From positions 1-64,000 of the forward strand of contig JAFLCK010000022.1 in assembly GCA_017303615.1 (NCBI GenBank): a stretch of 64,000 nt of DNA. Direction: 5' to 3'. The position numbers were made by a program, and so were the translations under genes. The notes beneath the pieces were generated by a model, which ran no database searches, was not told where the DNA came from, and saw only the letters and a list, made by a program, of their open reading frames with translations. This document shows positions 16,776-25,111 of this stretch, one piece after another. The DNA is from Obscuribacter phosphatis_A. Its GTDB lineage: Bacteria > Cyanobacteriota > Vampirovibrionia > Obscuribacterales > Obscuribacteraceae. Every line of letters begins with the position of its first letter. Position 1 is the stretch's first letter.

Positions 16776-17567
16776 CTAAGACACAGGCGCCGTAAAACGC
16801 TTCACTGCCACTTTCTCATGATGGTCCATGAGATCTTCAAAGGCGTCAACGACTTCGTCCACATTACCAATTTTGACTGTCCGACCGCCATTCAAAAGAA
16901 CAGCTTGATCGCACCAAGACTTGACCATATTCATGTCATGGGTGACAAAAATAATAGTCTTACCCGACTCCTTCATGCGCCAAATATGGTCTCTGCACTT
17001 CACTTGAAAGCTTTGATCGCCTACTGCCATGGCTTCATCAACGAGAAGAATCTCGGGCTCGACACTAACGGCGGTGGCAAAGGCCAAACGCACAATCATG
17101 CCGCTGGAATAAGTTTTGATAGGCTGATCGAAGAAATCACCAATCTCAGCGAATTCGGCGATAGACTCGACTCGCTCTTCCATTTCTTCTCTGGGAATAC
17201 CTAGAATCATGCCATTCAAAAGCACGTTCTCGCGACCGCTGTAGTCGGGCTGAAAGCCAGCGCCCAGCTCCAAAATAGCGGTGATGCGACCACGTCGCTC
17301 GACATTGCCGTTGGTGGGTTCGAGCACTCCGGCGATTATCTGCAAGAGTGTAGATTTACCCGAACCATTCGGACCTATAAGAGCGGTTACCCCCTTGGGA
17401 AACTGCACATTTATGTCGCGCAGAGCCCAATACTCGCGATGACAACAAATCTTGTTGCGAGTAATGATTTCTTTTAGGCGATCTACCGGACGTTCGTAGA
17501 TGTTGTATCTCTTCGAGACACCGGTTACTTCGACTTTAAATTGCTCGTTTGAACTTTCAGAACTCAT
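16776..17567 (-). CDS. Polysaccharide ABC transporter ATPase (Wzt/TagH-like)
   Basis: The ATPase subunit has Walker A GPNGSGKST, the family-typical Q-loop region GRITAILELGAGFQPDYSG, signature YSSGM, Walker B ILLVDEAMAVGD and H-loop THD. The AMAVGD wording and the ELGAGF stretch are hallmarks of exporters of O-antigen, teichoic acid and capsule. There is no C-terminal carbohydrate-binding domain as in some Wzt proteins. The start is uncertain: I use the ATG opening MSSESSNEQ, while a GTG twelve codons earlier is in frame. No ABC-2 type permease (Wzm/TagG) is found in this window, so its membrane partner must be encoded elsewhere. Confidence 0.92.
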   Translation of the reverse strand: MSSESSNEQFKVEVTGVSKRYNIYERPVDRLKEIITRNKICCHREYWALRDINVQFPKGVTALIGPNGSGKSTLLQIIAGVLEPTNGNVERRGRITAILELGAGFQPDYSGRENVLLNGMILGIPREEMEERVESIAEFAEIGDFFDQPIKTYSSGMIVRLAFATAVSVEPEILLVDEAMAVGDQSFQVKCRDHIWRMKESGKTIIFVTHDMNMVKSWCDQAVLLNGGRTVKIGNVDEVVDAFEDLMDHHEKVAVKRFTAPVS

Positions 17568-17659
17568 AGGGCTTTTCGGGATTGGTTCCCAAGATGCTAG
17601 CACAAAAGCTCTACCGCCCCATGAAAAGCCTTAAATTCTCACTTGCAGAAAGCCGCCAT

Positions 17660-18061
17660 TTAGGGATTATTGCCGCCTCGACCGACATTACTGCCATCCT
17701 GTTGCATGGCTTGACGTTGGGCGCGCCGAGCCTCGCGGGCCTGCTTCATCGCCTGCTTTTCGTTGTCGTCCAAAACGCCATCGCCGTTACTGTCAAAACG
17801 CTTGAGCATCTTAGCCTTGCGATCGCCGTTCTGCCCCATCTTGCCCTTGCCGCCACCACGACGACCACGATGCCCCCGGTGACGACCACCGTGCCGACCG
17901 CCCATCTGTGTGCCGTCAGCGCCACCCATGGCTGCACCCCCCTGAGGGTCACCGATAGGAGCTGAGTCTTGCCCCTGGGCGAAAGCCGGCAAGCCGCTTA
18001 GACCAATTGCGGCAAAGGCAAAAAGTGAGACTACTCGTTTTAGATTTGCAGTGAAATTCAT
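17660..18061 (-). CDS. Secreted single EF-hand protein
   Basis: The 133-residue protein has a signal peptide (residues 1-28, cleavage after AFA). A Gly/His/Arg-rich linker (about 54-75) follows, then one canonical EF-hand loop at 90-101 (DSNGDGVLDDNE) with Asp, Asn, Asp and Glu in the calcium-coordinating places, and then a basic Arg/Gln-rich helix. It is probably a periplasmic or cell-surface calcium binder. One loop alone often pairs by dimerisation. GAGG lies upstream of the ATG. A His/Arg-rich linker could also bind metals or acidic polysaccharide, which is a guess. Confidence 0.75.
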   Translation of the reverse strand: MNFTANLKRVVSLFAFAAIGLSGLPAFAQGQDSAPIGDPQGGAAMGGADGTQMGGRHGGRHRGHRGRRGGGKGKMGQNGDRKAKMLKRFDSNGDGVLDDNEKQAMKQAREARRAQRQAMQQDGSNVGRGGNNP

Positions 18062-18171
18062 TTCAGACTTACCTCATATAGACGGTCGAAAAATAACGCC
18101 TATTCTCTAAACGTAATTTCGAGCGAAAAGGTTCAATTTTCTGAGCCGAATTAATCCAAATTAAAAACTAT

Positions 18172-19026
18172 TTAGACAATGCTGATTCGATTGACCGAGA
18201 CAAAAGAAGCTTCTTCAGCCTCAATAACCTCTGCAGATGATGGTTCGGCAGCTTTCACATAAGAAAGCCCCTGATTGCTCTGTCGCAAAGCATTATTGGC
18301 CGCATAACTGACCACTGGCGAGAAGAAGAGCGAGAGGAAGAGTTTTTCCATATCGGCCCGCAGCTCACTTATGTCTCTGACATTATTTATTGAACGCCAG
18401 AAAGCTTGAGACTTGAAGGCATGCAACTGTCCTTTTTCAGCCAGTAAGGGGAAAGTGACCTGTTCTTGCGAGCCACGATCGGGCAAGAGTTCATAGATGC
18501 TTGGATCGATGACATAGATGCCGGCATTGACCCAATAGGGAAGTTCTGGTTTTTCTCTAAAGGCAGTCACCTGACCTTTTTCGTTAAAGTCGACAACACC
18601 GTAAGGACTGACCATCGGGACAGAAACCATGGTCACTTTGGCTTTGCGCAAATCGTGATAGGCAAAGACATCGCCTAGATTGAGGTTGGTTATAGAATCG
18701 GCATTAACCACCAAAACAGGCTCGTCTGATGCCGGCGCCAGAAAGCGCAGGGCATTTTTGACGGCGCCGCCCGAACCCAAAGGTTCATCTTCTAATAGAT
18801 AGTTGATATTGACGCCCATAGCCTGGCCGTCGCCGAAATATTCGCGGATCATCTCATAGCGATGAGAACAAGTAATGGTGATATTGCGGATGCCGTTGGC
18901 CGAAAGCCACTGAATAAGACAAGCAAGTAAGGGACGCCCCATCACCGAGATCATCGATGTTGGCTTGTCATCCTGCACCGGTCTAACTTTGTCACCGCTG
19001 CCTGCAAGAATCACGGCATGTTTCAT
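18172..19026 (-). CDS. Sugar-nucleotide transferase family protein, atypical signature
   Basis: The fold is that of NTP-sugar transferases (RmlA, ManC, GlmU class): an N-terminal HAVILAGSG strand-loop, the EPLGSGGAVKNAL block, VVNADSITNL with the metal-binding Asp, and FREKPELPYWVNAGIYV. Enzymes of this family make NDP-sugars. The signature is altered, however: the usual GGxGTRLxP...PK reads GSGDKVRPVQDDKP, so the Arg is kept but the Thr and the PK Lys position are changed. It may have altered specificity or be a regulatory paralogue. A C-terminal extension of about 60 residues is not part of the core. The ATG opening MKHAVILAG follows GAGGGTGGG and is preferred over a GTG four codons earlier. 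Confidence 0.8.
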   Translation of the reverse strand: MKHAVILAGSGDKVRPVQDDKPTSMISVMGRPLLACLIQWLSANGIRNITITCSHRYEMIREYFGDGQAMGVNINYLLEDEPLGSGGAVKNALRFLAPASDEPVLVVNADSITNLNLGDVFAYHDLRKAKVTMVSVPMVSPYGVVDFNEKGQVTAFREKPELPYWVNAGIYVIDPSIYELLPDRGSQEQVTFPLLAEKGQLHAFKSQAFWRSINNVRDISELRADMEKLFLSLFFSPVVSYAANNALRQSNQGLSYVKAAEPSSAEVIEAEEASFVSVNRISIV

Positions 19027-19158
19027 GGTCTGACCCACCCTCGACGAATATACATATGCAGCATATTAAGACAGCCGGCTACCAGATCACAAAAAGAAAT
19101 ATTTAAGAGGGAAGGAGCATGCTCTAGAATTCAAATACTCTCTGGAAAGGACTTTTGC

Positions 19159-20808
19159 TTGAGCGCCCACTTGCAGCAAAGTGAGGACAAAAATCGCCTC
19201 TACCTACCGGCTTTGCTGGTCGGTGCAACCTTTGCCCTGCTTTTAGCCCTCTGGTGGAGTCTCGACCATAGCTATCCTATTTGGGATGCCGGCTCGCATT
19301 TTCAAGACGCTATCAAATATGCCGAGCTAATTCGCCACCCCAAGCTTTTCAGTGCTAAGTTCTGGTACGAATTTCTCACAGTCAATTTCAACTATCCACT
19401 CACCCAGCACTTTATTTATGGGCTTTCAAAAGCTTTGTTCGGCTGCGGCCGCTTTTCAGATGCTTTGGTCAATCTACTGTTCTCCCTTACTCTTTCTTTT
19501 GCCATTGCGCTTCTGACAAAACTCTGCGGCGGCTCTAGAAAAGCTATGGCCCTGGCCATCGCTCTAGTCAATTTCTATCCGGCCACGATTCAGTTCAGCC
19601 ACAGCCAAATGCTTGATTTCGGACATCTGGCTCTATCAGCCTTAGCACTTGCTGCCCTAGGCACTTTTCAGCAAAAGCAAAACAGACAGACTTTTCTATC
19701 TTTAGCCTTAGCCCTTGCCCTAGGGGCAACGGCAAAACAAGCCGCTGCAGTCTTTCTCGTTGCACCAGCGCTTTTTCTCTTGTTTTATTTTCTCAAGCAA
19801 AGACGCTTTAGGGCCGCCGCCGCCCTTGCCACCGCCGGCGGCATCACCGCCCTGTCCTTGCTTTTATGGATCTTGCCCAATTATAAAGCCCTAAAAGACT
19901 GGCGCGACTATTATCAGCCCCAAACTGCAGTTTCAGTAGAATCGGCCGGGCATGCACCGGTGTTTTTTGAGCACTTGCGCCTTTATCTGGAAGGGCTGAC
20001 CGGACTGATGTCGCCGCTTTTGCTGGCACTTTTTCTTATTGCACTGGCAGTCAGTTTAAGACAGTTCAAGAAGCGTAGCCTGTTGGAAAATCTACTCTTA
20101 TTGAGCGCCGTCAGTGGGATTCCACTGATGTCGATTTTAGCCATGAACAATGCTGAAGCTCGTTACGTCATGCCGGTTCTCACCTGGACAGCCGTAGAGT
20201 CGGCGCTCTTTCTAGAGAGGCTTTTAGAGAGGGGCAAGGCGGCTCGGCTACTGGCAGCAGTATGGATATTCTTGGCTTGCACTCAGTACACTATTCTCGC
20301 CTTCAGCCCTTATCCGCTGCCTCTTGCCAAAGAGCTAACGGCGGCGACCAAAAAACTGGCTATGGCCGAATTTGATTTCACCGGTCCATCCTTCTCACCA
20401 AGCCCGCCTGATGACCCCTGGGGACAGCTCTGGCTGATTCAAAATCTGGAAAAGGACGCCTGTGGCGAGCCTGTTTATTTAAACCTCTTGCCCAGTACCA
20501 GAGAACTGAGCGTGCATACCCTAACTGTCGCCTTCAAACTAGAGAGCAAACAGCCTGTTGCAATCTCGACTTTCAGACGCTTTACCCTCAATGGCGATGC
20601 CTTTGAATACAGCCCCGAGCAAATAAACTTTTATCAGTATTATTTGGTGAAAGACGGCTATAACGGCAAACCGCTGCTCAATGAGGCAAGCCGTAAAAAC
20701 TGGGCGAATATACTCAGTGCTCTAAGAGACAAAAATAGATATGTCGAACTGGCCCACAAGACTCTCGCCGACGGCAGCGAAATGCGGCTCTATAAGCGCC
20801 TTTTCTAA
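19159..20808 (+). CDS. Polytopic membrane glycosyltransferase-like protein
   Basis: The protein has about ten transmembrane helices and an early Asp-containing loop (YPIWDAGSHFQDA) like the catalytic first loop of GT-C fold enzymes (GT39/GT83, ArnT-like). These use polyprenyl-phosphate sugars outside the membrane. A soluble C-terminal part of about 130 residues follows. The TTG at 19159 has GGAAAGGA just upstream and is preferred over an ATG at 19018, which would overlap the divergent gene. The donor lipid and acceptor are unknown. Surrounding genes suggest surface glycan or protein glycosylation. Confidence 0.75.
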   Translation: MSAHLQQSEDKNRLYLPALLVGATFALLLALWWSLDHSYPIWDAGSHFQDAIKYAELIRHPKLFSAKFWYEFLTVNFNYPLTQHFIYGLSKALFGCGRFSDALVNLLFSLTLSFAIALLTKLCGGSRKAMALAIALVNFYPATIQFSHSQMLDFGHLALSALALAALGTFQQKQNRQTFLSLALALALGATAKQAAAVFLVAPALFLLFYFLKQRRFRAAAALATAGGITALSLLLWILPNYKALKDWRDYYQPQTAVSVESAGHAPVFFEHLRLYLEGLTGLMSPLLLALFLIALAVSLRQFKKRSLLENLLLLSAVSGIPLMSILAMNNAEARYVMPVLTWTAVESALFLERLLERGKAARLLAAVWIFLACTQYTILAFSPYPLPLAKELTAATKKLAMAEFDFTGPSFSPSPPDDPWGQLWLIQNLEKDACGEPVYLNLLPSTRELSVHTLTVAFKLESKQPVAISTFRRFTLNGDAFEYSPEQINFYQYYLVKDGYNGKPLLNEASRKNWANILSALRDKNRYVELAHKTLADGSEMRLYKRLF

Positions 20809-20819
20809 GACTGAGAAAT

Positions 20820-22625
20820 CTATTTGACGGCTAGTGGCAAAGTCACTTTGTCATCACTAAGTCGCTCATTGCCGGCATAGGCAGGTAAGGTCGCTAAATC
20901 ATTGCCGATGCCCCAGATGCCTATCTTGAGAAAAGCTGTGTTTTCGAGTTCTTGATTAGAGAGAATAATCTTGTCTTGATAGAGCGCCCCTTCGGCAAGG
21001 TGGTCCTCCCGCCAAGCTCTCTTATAATCTCGACGCTTGTAATATTCGTCTTTTGCAGTGCGCAATTGCAACGAAACGAAACCCTCGAGACTCTGCGCTT
21101 TGAGAGTGCGCCAAGTGAGATAGCAAATCGCACCTTCAGGTCTTCTTTCAACACTTGAAGCAACCAGTTCGACATCTTGGCCAAACCGCGCCGCCACAGC
21201 TGAGTGATTATCTTGCACTTGGCTCACTTGAGCCACTGCACTTTGCCCAAAATGTATAAATGAAAGCAAAGCAGCGATGAATATGCAGTCTATTGCCAGA
21301 AAACCACGATTAAACCAAGCTAGCTGCGGCAGTTGCCAGACCGGCTTCTTTGTTTTCCAACAAGAAACAATTGCCTGCCTGAAAGGACATTCGACGAAAA
21401 CATAAAGCAAGTGACTGGCCGCTAGAACAGTGCCAGCATAAAGTGTTATGGGCAGCCAACCTTCAAAGGTAGCAAAGTGATTGTAGTAATAGTACAAAAG
21501 CAGCCGGTGCACAAGATAAACCGAAAAGCTAATCTCACCCAAATAAACCAACAGAGGCGAACCGAGGGCGCGGCTAAACCAGCCTCGATTGAGGGCAAAG
21601 ACGACAATGGTCAAAGCAAAGGCCGGTGCCACCGTACCGGCATGATAAAGCCAGGTAAATAGAGGGGCTTGGGCAGCGGTCTGGAAAGTGAGCAAGCCAG
21701 ATAAAAAATGGGCGATACGCTCACTATAGAATGCACTTGCAATTGAGGCGGCCACTGCCGCCAGTTCTAAAGCTGTAAAGAGCAAAGGGGCTCGCCAACT
21801 GGTTTCTAGAGACTTTACCGGTTTGGAAGCAGAGTTCTGCTTGAGGGCAAGAAAAAGATAATAGGCGCTTATGCCCAGTGTAAATTCAAAAACCCGACAA
21901 AGCGGTCCGGCATAGAGTAGTTCATGATAAGAAACCGTGCCGCAAGCCATTTCAGGCAAGTTGAAAAAGCCGCTGAGGGCAACAAAAAAGGTCACCGAAA
22001 GCAAGGTAATAGTCAAATTAGCCAGACGGCGAGCGGGTAAATTACTCTGCCAAATAAGCAGGGGAAAAACCAAATAAAAGAAAAATTCAGCCGAAAGACT
22101 CCAACTGACGCTATTGAAAGCAAATGTAGTGTCTAGTATGGGAATCCAAGCTTGCACCAAAAATAGGGAAGCAAGCAGGTTGAAGACTGTGAAGTCGGCC
22201 TGAAACTTGCTTGGCAGAAGCAATAGAGTAAGCAGCAAACAGGCGATGTGCAAAGGCCAAATGCGAGCCAGACGCGCCACTAAAAAGGTGGAGACGAGCT
22301 TGCTCCAAGCTTTCTTTTCTGACTGAGAACTGCCGACAGTCTGCAATCTTGTGCCGTAGACAAAACTCAAGATAAAACCAGAGAGAACAAAGAAAAAGCT
22401 GACACCCTGGTCGAGGGCAAAGGGTTCGAGAAAATGCGAACCTAGACCGAAATGCCCCTTCATATGGTGCAAGACCACACACAAAGCAGCAAAGAAACGC
22501 AGTGCCGTCAATGAGCTAATTTTCTCGGGACTGTCCGCCTTTTGAGGGGCAAGCAGCGCAGTCGAAACAATTCGGTCGGCGCCAGAGGCGACGACACTTT
22601 TTTCAACTGCAGCGGTTTCGACCAT
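20820..22625 (-). CDS. Acyltransferase 3 family membrane protein (OafA-like)
   Basis: This integral membrane O-acyltransferase has about ten helices. The opening LTALRFFAALCVVLHHMKGHF, with its conserved Arg and paired His, and FFFVLSGFILSFVYG are diagnostic of family 3. A C-terminal non-membrane domain of about 150 residues (from about 455) follows the last helix, on the outer side. This is similar in layout to OafA/OatA, although it shows no SGNH signature that I can find. Such proteins acetylate or otherwise acylate O-antigen, peptidoglycan or exopolysaccharide. The ATG has AAGAAGG upstream. It converges with the GT-C-like gene. Confidence 0.9.
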   Translation of the reverse strand: MVETAAVEKSVVASGADRIVSTALLAPQKADSPEKISSLTALRFFAALCVVLHHMKGHFGLGSHFLEPFALDQGVSFFFVLSGFILSFVYGTRLQTVGSSQSEKKAWSKLVSTFLVARLARIWPLHIACLLLTLLLLPSKFQADFTVFNLLASLFLVQAWIPILDTTFAFNSVSWSLSAEFFFYLVFPLLIWQSNLPARRLANLTITLLSVTFFVALSGFFNLPEMACGTVSYHELLYAGPLCRVFEFTLGISAYYLFLALKQNSASKPVKSLETSWRAPLLFTALELAAVAASIASAFYSERIAHFLSGLLTFQTAAQAPLFTWLYHAGTVAPAFALTIVVFALNRGWFSRALGSPLLVYLGEISFSVYLVHRLLLYYYYNHFATFEGWLPITLYAGTVLAASHLLYVFVECPFRQAIVSCWKTKKPVWQLPQLAWFNRGFLAIDCIFIAALLSFIHFGQSAVAQVSQVQDNHSAVAARFGQDVELVASSVERRPEGAICYLTWRTLKAQSLEGFVSLQLRTAKDEYYKRRDYKRAWREDHLAEGALYQDKIILSNQELENTAFLKIGIWGIGNDLATLPAYAGNERLSDDKVTLPLAVK

Positions 22626-22940
22626 TAAACGCCTTCTTACTAGCCTTACTCAAAAAAGATAAAGCTCAACAAAATCAGCCATCGAAGCAAAACAAGAAAG
22701 CCGACCACTTGGCATGATACAGCTTGTCAGAGCAGCTTTCCTTACATAAAGATCAGCCTCTTGGCCGAGCACAAAAGCTGCAGATAATAACTAGCTTTAC
22801 TTATTTGACAAGATTGTCTCTAAATATGCATGAAAATAGGGCGATCGTGGCTTAAACTAACTATGGTCGGCTTTGCCGCCCAAGCAGGCGATTAGCTTGA
22901 AAACTTACCAGTTATCCCCGTTTAGTAAGCCCAGAATACG
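22626..22940. other. Intergenic region with a candidate promoter
   Basis: This divergent gap of about 315 bases holds no gene or RNA that I can recognise. A TTGACA at 22805-22810 could be a -35 for the rightward gene. The bases 17-21 further on (around GAAAAT) are only a poor -10. Confidence 0.25.
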
Positions 22941-25079
22941 ATGCTGCGACCAGGAAAAGGACCAGACCAGGGAAAAATTCGCCTGCCCAGGCAGACGGCG
23001 GCACCGGGCGTGCGCGAATTGCAGGCGCTCTACGAACAGGCAAGAGAAAACCGCGGGCGCGAAGTAGAGCTTATCTGGCAGGTTCCTGGCACCTACAAAA
23101 CCTATAGCATTTTGATCAAATTTGACCGTGTTACACCTCACCCGCTCTGGCAGGTCTGGGAAGACAATGGCAGAGAAACAAAAATGGTCTGGCGCTTTGA
23201 AACCTCGGACATAAACATGCTCTTCGATGTCATTGCCATGCTCGAAGTGACTCACCAGAAAACCACCGGCACAGTTCAAACTCTTTCACAAAGCCAGACC
23301 GGCATGCCGGCGCCTACACCGCGAGCCACCGGCTCTTTCCCGGCGCTGGGGCAGACGCCGCGAGCCACAGGCTCCTTCCCTGCTTTAGGCAATAACGGTC
23401 AGCAAGCCCAGCGCTCCGGCATTGTGGGCAGCGGCGGCGCCGCCAATTCAGGGGTTTTCGGTACAAGTTCGGGGAACTATCAAAACTCTCCGCCGCAACA
23501 GCAGACAAGCGGCTGGAAGCCGGCTGAAGAAGGCAGCAGTTGGAAAGCCGCCGACCCTGCCACCGCCAGCGGCACCTGGCAAGCGGCACCGCAAAACGCC
23601 ATGCCCGGTCAGGGTGTTACAGGCTGGAAACCCGCTGCTGAACCGGCAGCCCCAGCGCCTGCGCCAACTCCAAGCGGACTCAATCCTTTACAGGCGGCTA
23701 TGGCCAATCTGGCAGCGGGACAGCCCCTGCCTAATACTCCGCCCTTACCGGCAAGCCAAGCCTTGATCAAAGCCGGACAAGCCCCAGCGCCGGTTCCACC
23801 CCCGGTCAATCCGCAAGTTTCGCAGCAAGCTTTGCTAGCCGGCACAGCCAGCCATGGCATGCCCGAAGGTTCTTTACCGGCAGATTTCTTTTCTGACGCA
23901 CCCGCCACCATAGCCGGGGCGGCGCCGGTGAGAAGCAGCGCCATCGAAGGTCTCATCGAACAAAATCCGCTTAACACAGTGCTCACCAATATCGGTATGC
24001 AACAGCTGACCGGCAAATTGGAATGTGTCAGCGACACAGCCGTTGCCCATGTCTATTTCGAAAACGGCATTCCCAAAGACGCCCAAACTTCGACAAACCG
24101 CGGCGATGAAGCGATCAAAGAATTAGTTTTGTGGCGCAAAGGCAATTATCTTTTCAAACAAGGTCTGCGCACCGAAATGTCTTCGGTAGAGCGCAGCTTA
24201 CAGACAGTCTTGCTGGAAGGCGTCGCCCTTTTGGACCAACTCAAGCACCTAGAAAAAGCCGGTCTTGTCTATGAGTCGATTTTGGTACAAAAGCAGAAAA
24301 ACTTGGGTGAGCCGGAGCTCAAGCTCATGTTGTCTAAAGGACATCCCCTCGATTTTCAAACCCAGAAAGTAATTTACGATGCCCTTAGTCACAAAAAGAC
24401 TTTCACCGACTTGCTGCGCGACCATCCCATGGAGCAAACCCAGTGGGCACCAATCTTGTTCAACCTGCTTTACTGCGGATTGATTGAGATCAAAGCACCA
24501 GCCGCCACCAGAGGTGGTGCTTTAGACTTCCTTGGTGAAGGCAAGCAAATCATTCAAAATCTAGGTCATCACTTTGTCAGACCAGACACAGGCATCGTCA
24601 GCTTCGAAGCCCTTCTCTATTTCTTAGAGTATGAATATTATCGTTATGAAGCCTATAACTGGCCCCTATCAATTATTGCTTTCGAAATGAGTCTGCGCCG
24701 CCCCGGCTCAGCCATCGGCGAGACCGAGCCCTTACCCATCCAAGCGCTATCCTCGGCGGCAATGAGAATCGGTCTGGTCAAGCGTCCCCTCGACCTGCTC
24801 ACCCATTTCCAGGTAAATGAATTCGCCATTCTCATGCCGAACACAAAGGCTTCACAAGCAGCCTTCGTAGCCAATCGCATTCTTGATGCCCTGACTGTAA
24901 CACCGCTTTCTCCCGGTATCGACCGCGCCAATATTTCGCTTTCTTTCGGCATCGCCAACCTGCCTTCCGACGGCGAAGACATCGAGAGCCTGCTGCAAGC
25001 GGCAGAACAAGCCAGATTGGAAGCCAGAGAGGGGACATTCCCGATTGTCCTAGCCAGAACACAGACCACAAGAATTTAG
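22941..25079 (+). CDS. DUF4388/PATAN protein with degenerate GGDEF domain
   Basis: The 712-residue protein has an unknown N-terminal domain (1-115). A long Pro/Ala/Gln-rich linker (about 120-330) follows, including two copies of PRATGSFPALG. Next is a DUF4388 (PATAN-type) domain at about 335-450, with TGKLECVSD and GNYLFKQG. A helical middle leads to a C-terminal GGDEF-like fold (about 545-705). In it the catalytic GGDEF reads FQVNEF, while the surrounding strand (AILMP) and the later SFGIANL and EDIESLLQAAEQA are kept. A catalytic diguanylate cyclase is therefore unlikely; binding of a nucleotide or partner is possible. DUF4388 occurs in response-regulator and gliding-motility proteins. The next gene, 32 bases on, encodes MshEN-like repeats and may be the effector or partner. 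Confidence 0.8.
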   Translation: MLRPGKGPDQGKIRLPRQTAAPGVRELQALYEQARENRGREVELIWQVPGTYKTYSILIKFDRVTPHPLWQVWEDNGRETKMVWRFETSDINMLFDVIAMLEVTHQKTTGTVQTLSQSQTGMPAPTPRATGSFPALGQTPRATGSFPALGNNGQQAQRSGIVGSGGAANSGVFGTSSGNYQNSPPQQQTSGWKPAEEGSSWKAADPATASGTWQAAPQNAMPGQGVTGWKPAAEPAAPAPAPTPSGLNPLQAAMANLAAGQPLPNTPPLPASQALIKAGQAPAPVPPPVNPQVSQQALLAGTASHGMPEGSLPADFFSDAPATIAGAAPVRSSAIEGLIEQNPLNTVLTNIGMQQLTGKLECVSDTAVAHVYFENGIPKDAQTSTNRGDEAIKELVLWRKGNYLFKQGLRTEMSSVERSLQTVLLEGVALLDQLKHLEKAGLVYESILVQKQKNLGEPELKLMLSKGHPLDFQTQKVIYDALSHKKTFTDLLRDHPMEQTQWAPILFNLLYCGLIEIKAPAATRGGALDFLGEGKQIIQNLGHHFVRPDTGIVSFEALLYFLEYEYYRYEAYNWPLSIIAFEMSLRRPGSAIGETEPLPIQALSSAAMRIGLVKRPLDLLTHFQVNEFAILMPNTKASQAAFVANRILDALTVTPLSPGIDRANISLSFGIANLPSDGEDIESLLQAAEQARLEAREGTFPIVLARTQTTRI

Positions 25080-25111
25080 AGCGTTCATTCACTTAAATAG
25101 GGAATTTAGCG

